Shown here piece by piece: positions 63,021 to 64,000 of a stretch of DNA of 64,000 nt. The notes under the pieces were generated by a model. It had not been told where the DNA came from, ran no database searches, and saw nothing but the letters and a program-made list of their open reading frames with translations. How positions within the stretch are numbered: position 1 is the stretch's first letter; every line of letters starts with the position of its first letter. The position numbers were made by a program, and so were the translations under genes. Source of the DNA: Alteromonas naphthalenivorans (GTDB taxonomy: Bacteria > Pseudomonadota > Gammaproteobacteria > Enterobacterales > Alteromonadaceae); the NCBI RefSeq assembly GCF_000213655.1, contig NC_015554.1, forward strand, positions 1,116,001 to 1,180,000, written 5' to 3'.

Positions 63021-64000
63021 ATGAATATAAAAAAATTTACCCTTACGTTATTAACGGTGGGCATAACTATGTCGCCTTTTACCCTGCAAGCAAAAGAACA
63101 TCCTAATCTTATTCTTACTAAACCTGGTGTGGAAAGAATGAGAGACAATTTAGGCCAAGTTCCCCTGTTTGACACAACATTATCAAGTGTTAAACAGGAA
63201 GTAGATGCAGAAATTGCTATGGGAATTGATACGCCTATTCCTAAAGACTTTTCAGGCGGTTATACCCATCAACGCCACAAGCAAAACTTCTTTGTAGCTC
63301 AAAAAGCCGGTGTGTTGTATCAGGTACTGAACGACGAAAAATACGCAAAATACATTCGCGATATGTTGTTTCAGTATGAAGCCATGTACAAAGATTTACC
63401 GCTACACCCTCAAGAACGCTCGTATTCACGTGGTAAATTGTTTTGGCAGTGCTTAAACGACAGTAACTGGTTGGTTTACATGAGCCAAGCTTATGATGCC
63501 ATTTATGATTATCTTTCAGCTGAAGAACGGGAAACGCTAGAAACGAATTTGTTCCGTCCGTTCGCTGATTTTATCTCACTAGAGAACCCGCAGTTTTTCA
63601 ATCGCGTTCACAACCATAGCACGTGGGGCATCGCGGCGGTCGGTATGATTGGCCTAGTCATGAACGACGAAGAACTTATTCAGCGTGCCTTGTATGGTAT
63701 TGAAGATGATGGTTTAGAAGTAGGCGGTAAAGATAACGACGGTGGCACCATTAAGGTAGAAGGTCAGCGCAAAGGCTTCTTTGCTAACCTAGAAGAACCT
63801 TTCTCGCCAGATGGCTATTATACCGAAGGACCATATTACCAACGCTATGCAATGTATCCTTTCCTTATTTTTGCTTTAGCAATGGACAACAGTCGTCCAG
63901 ACTTAAAAGTGCTTCAGCACAAAGACAACGTTTTATTGAAAGGCGTAAACGCGCTTCTTAATTTGTCTGATGCTGATGGTGAATTCTTCCCAATTAATGA
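63021..64000 (+). CDS. Alginate lyase family protein, PL17-like (3' end outside window)
   Basis: The frame opens at ATG 63021 with a signal peptide (MNIKKFTLTLLTVGITMSPF, cleavage near LQA) and runs past the right edge; only about 326 of some 700 expected residues are seen. The sequence matches the alpha-toroid domain of PL17 oligoalginate lyases: HPNLILTKPGVERMRDNLG, FNRVHNHSTWGIAAVG with the Asn198-His199 pair corresponding to the catalytic Asn/His of Alg17C, and YYTEGPYYQRYAMYPF. The C-terminal heparinase II/III-type domain would lie beyond the window. The enzyme cleaves alginate oligomers to monomers, outside or at the surface of the cell. Confidence 0.88.
   Translation, partial: MNIKKFTLTLLTVGITMSPFTLQAKEHPNLILTKPGVERMRDNLGQVPLFDTTLSSVKQEVDAEIAMGIDTPIPKDFSGGYTHQRHKQNFFVAQKAGVLYQVLNDEKYAKYIRDMLFQYEAMYKDLPLHPQERSYSRGKLFWQCLNDSNWLVYMSQAYDAIYDYLSAEERETLETNLFRPFADFISLENPQFFNRVHNHSTWGIAAVGMIGLVMNDEELIQRALYGIEDDGLEVGGKDNDGGTIKVEGQRKGFFANLEEPFSPDGYYTEGPYYQRYAMYPFLIFALAMDNSRPDLKVLQHKDNVLLKGVNALLNLSDADGEFFPIN

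Overview
The window looks like chromosomal DNA of a marine gammaproteobacterium of the Alteromonas / Paraglaciecola type. I infer this from gene content and order, not from a database search. The evidence is: (i) a block at 29.8-54.8 kb that keeps the backbone of the E. coli 52-min region (epmC, yfcL, mnmC, fabB, pdxB, asd/usg, truA, accD, folC, dedD, cvpA, purF) with a fimV/hubP gene between asd and truA, as in pseudomonads and vibrios; (ii) three FlgO-family genes; (iii) a PL17-type alginate lyase running off the right edge. No tRNA, rRNA, CRISPR array, prophage or plasmid function was seen.

Layout. 0-9.6 kb is lipid metabolism: a DUF445 membrane protein (cut by the left edge), a TetR regulator, a wax ester synthase/DGAT gene broken by a -1 frameshift, a GMC oxidoreductase, and a TetR regulator divergent from a dienoyl-CoA isomerase and FadH (auxiliary beta-oxidation of unsaturated acyl chains). 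9.7-11.4 kb is a complete IS1182-family insertion sequence with 17-bp inverted repeats and a TACG target duplication. 11.5-23.3 kb is the most interesting part: thirteen minus-strand genes in three transcription units. These are (a) a QseBC/PmrAB-like two-component system, a cupredoxin-like protein, an FTR1-related membrane protein and an outer-membrane barrel; (b) a GT2 glycosyltransferase, a TVP38 membrane protein and an ArnT/PMT-like glycosyltransferase; (c) a thermostable-hemolysin-family protein, an AMP-forming ligase, a haem-oxygenase-like diiron oxidase, an SDR and a TPR protein. A perfect CTTAAG-N5-CTTAAG element, the PmrA/BasR-type binding pattern, lies in front of the response regulator, the GT2 gene and the hemolysin-family gene. 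I therefore read the region as one envelope-stress regulon that includes an uncharacterised acyl-type biosynthetic cassette.

23.7-29.7 kb carries an AT-rich EamA transporter, a DesA3-type desaturase translationally coupled to its ferredoxin-type reductase, a retropepsin-like protease, a thioesterase and an FFLEELY-type protein. 29.8-54.9 kb is the conserved housekeeping block (EF-P hydroxylation, tRNA modification, fatty-acid initiation and elongation, PLP, lysine/threonine precursor, folate and purine synthesis, polar landmark protein HubP), interrupted by the FlgO trio, a diguanylate cyclase, and a Crp-type regulator with a class II aldolase. The hubP gene holds 19 tandem GCCGAA hexamers and other internal repeats. 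54.9-64 kb holds a Yip1 protein, MiaE, a sterol-desaturase-family enzyme divergent from a CadC-like TPR regulator, AcpH, a LysR regulator divergent from a quinone-reductase-like MDR enzyme, and the start of the alginate lyase gene.

Functions were assigned by reading motifs in the translations. No similarity search was run.
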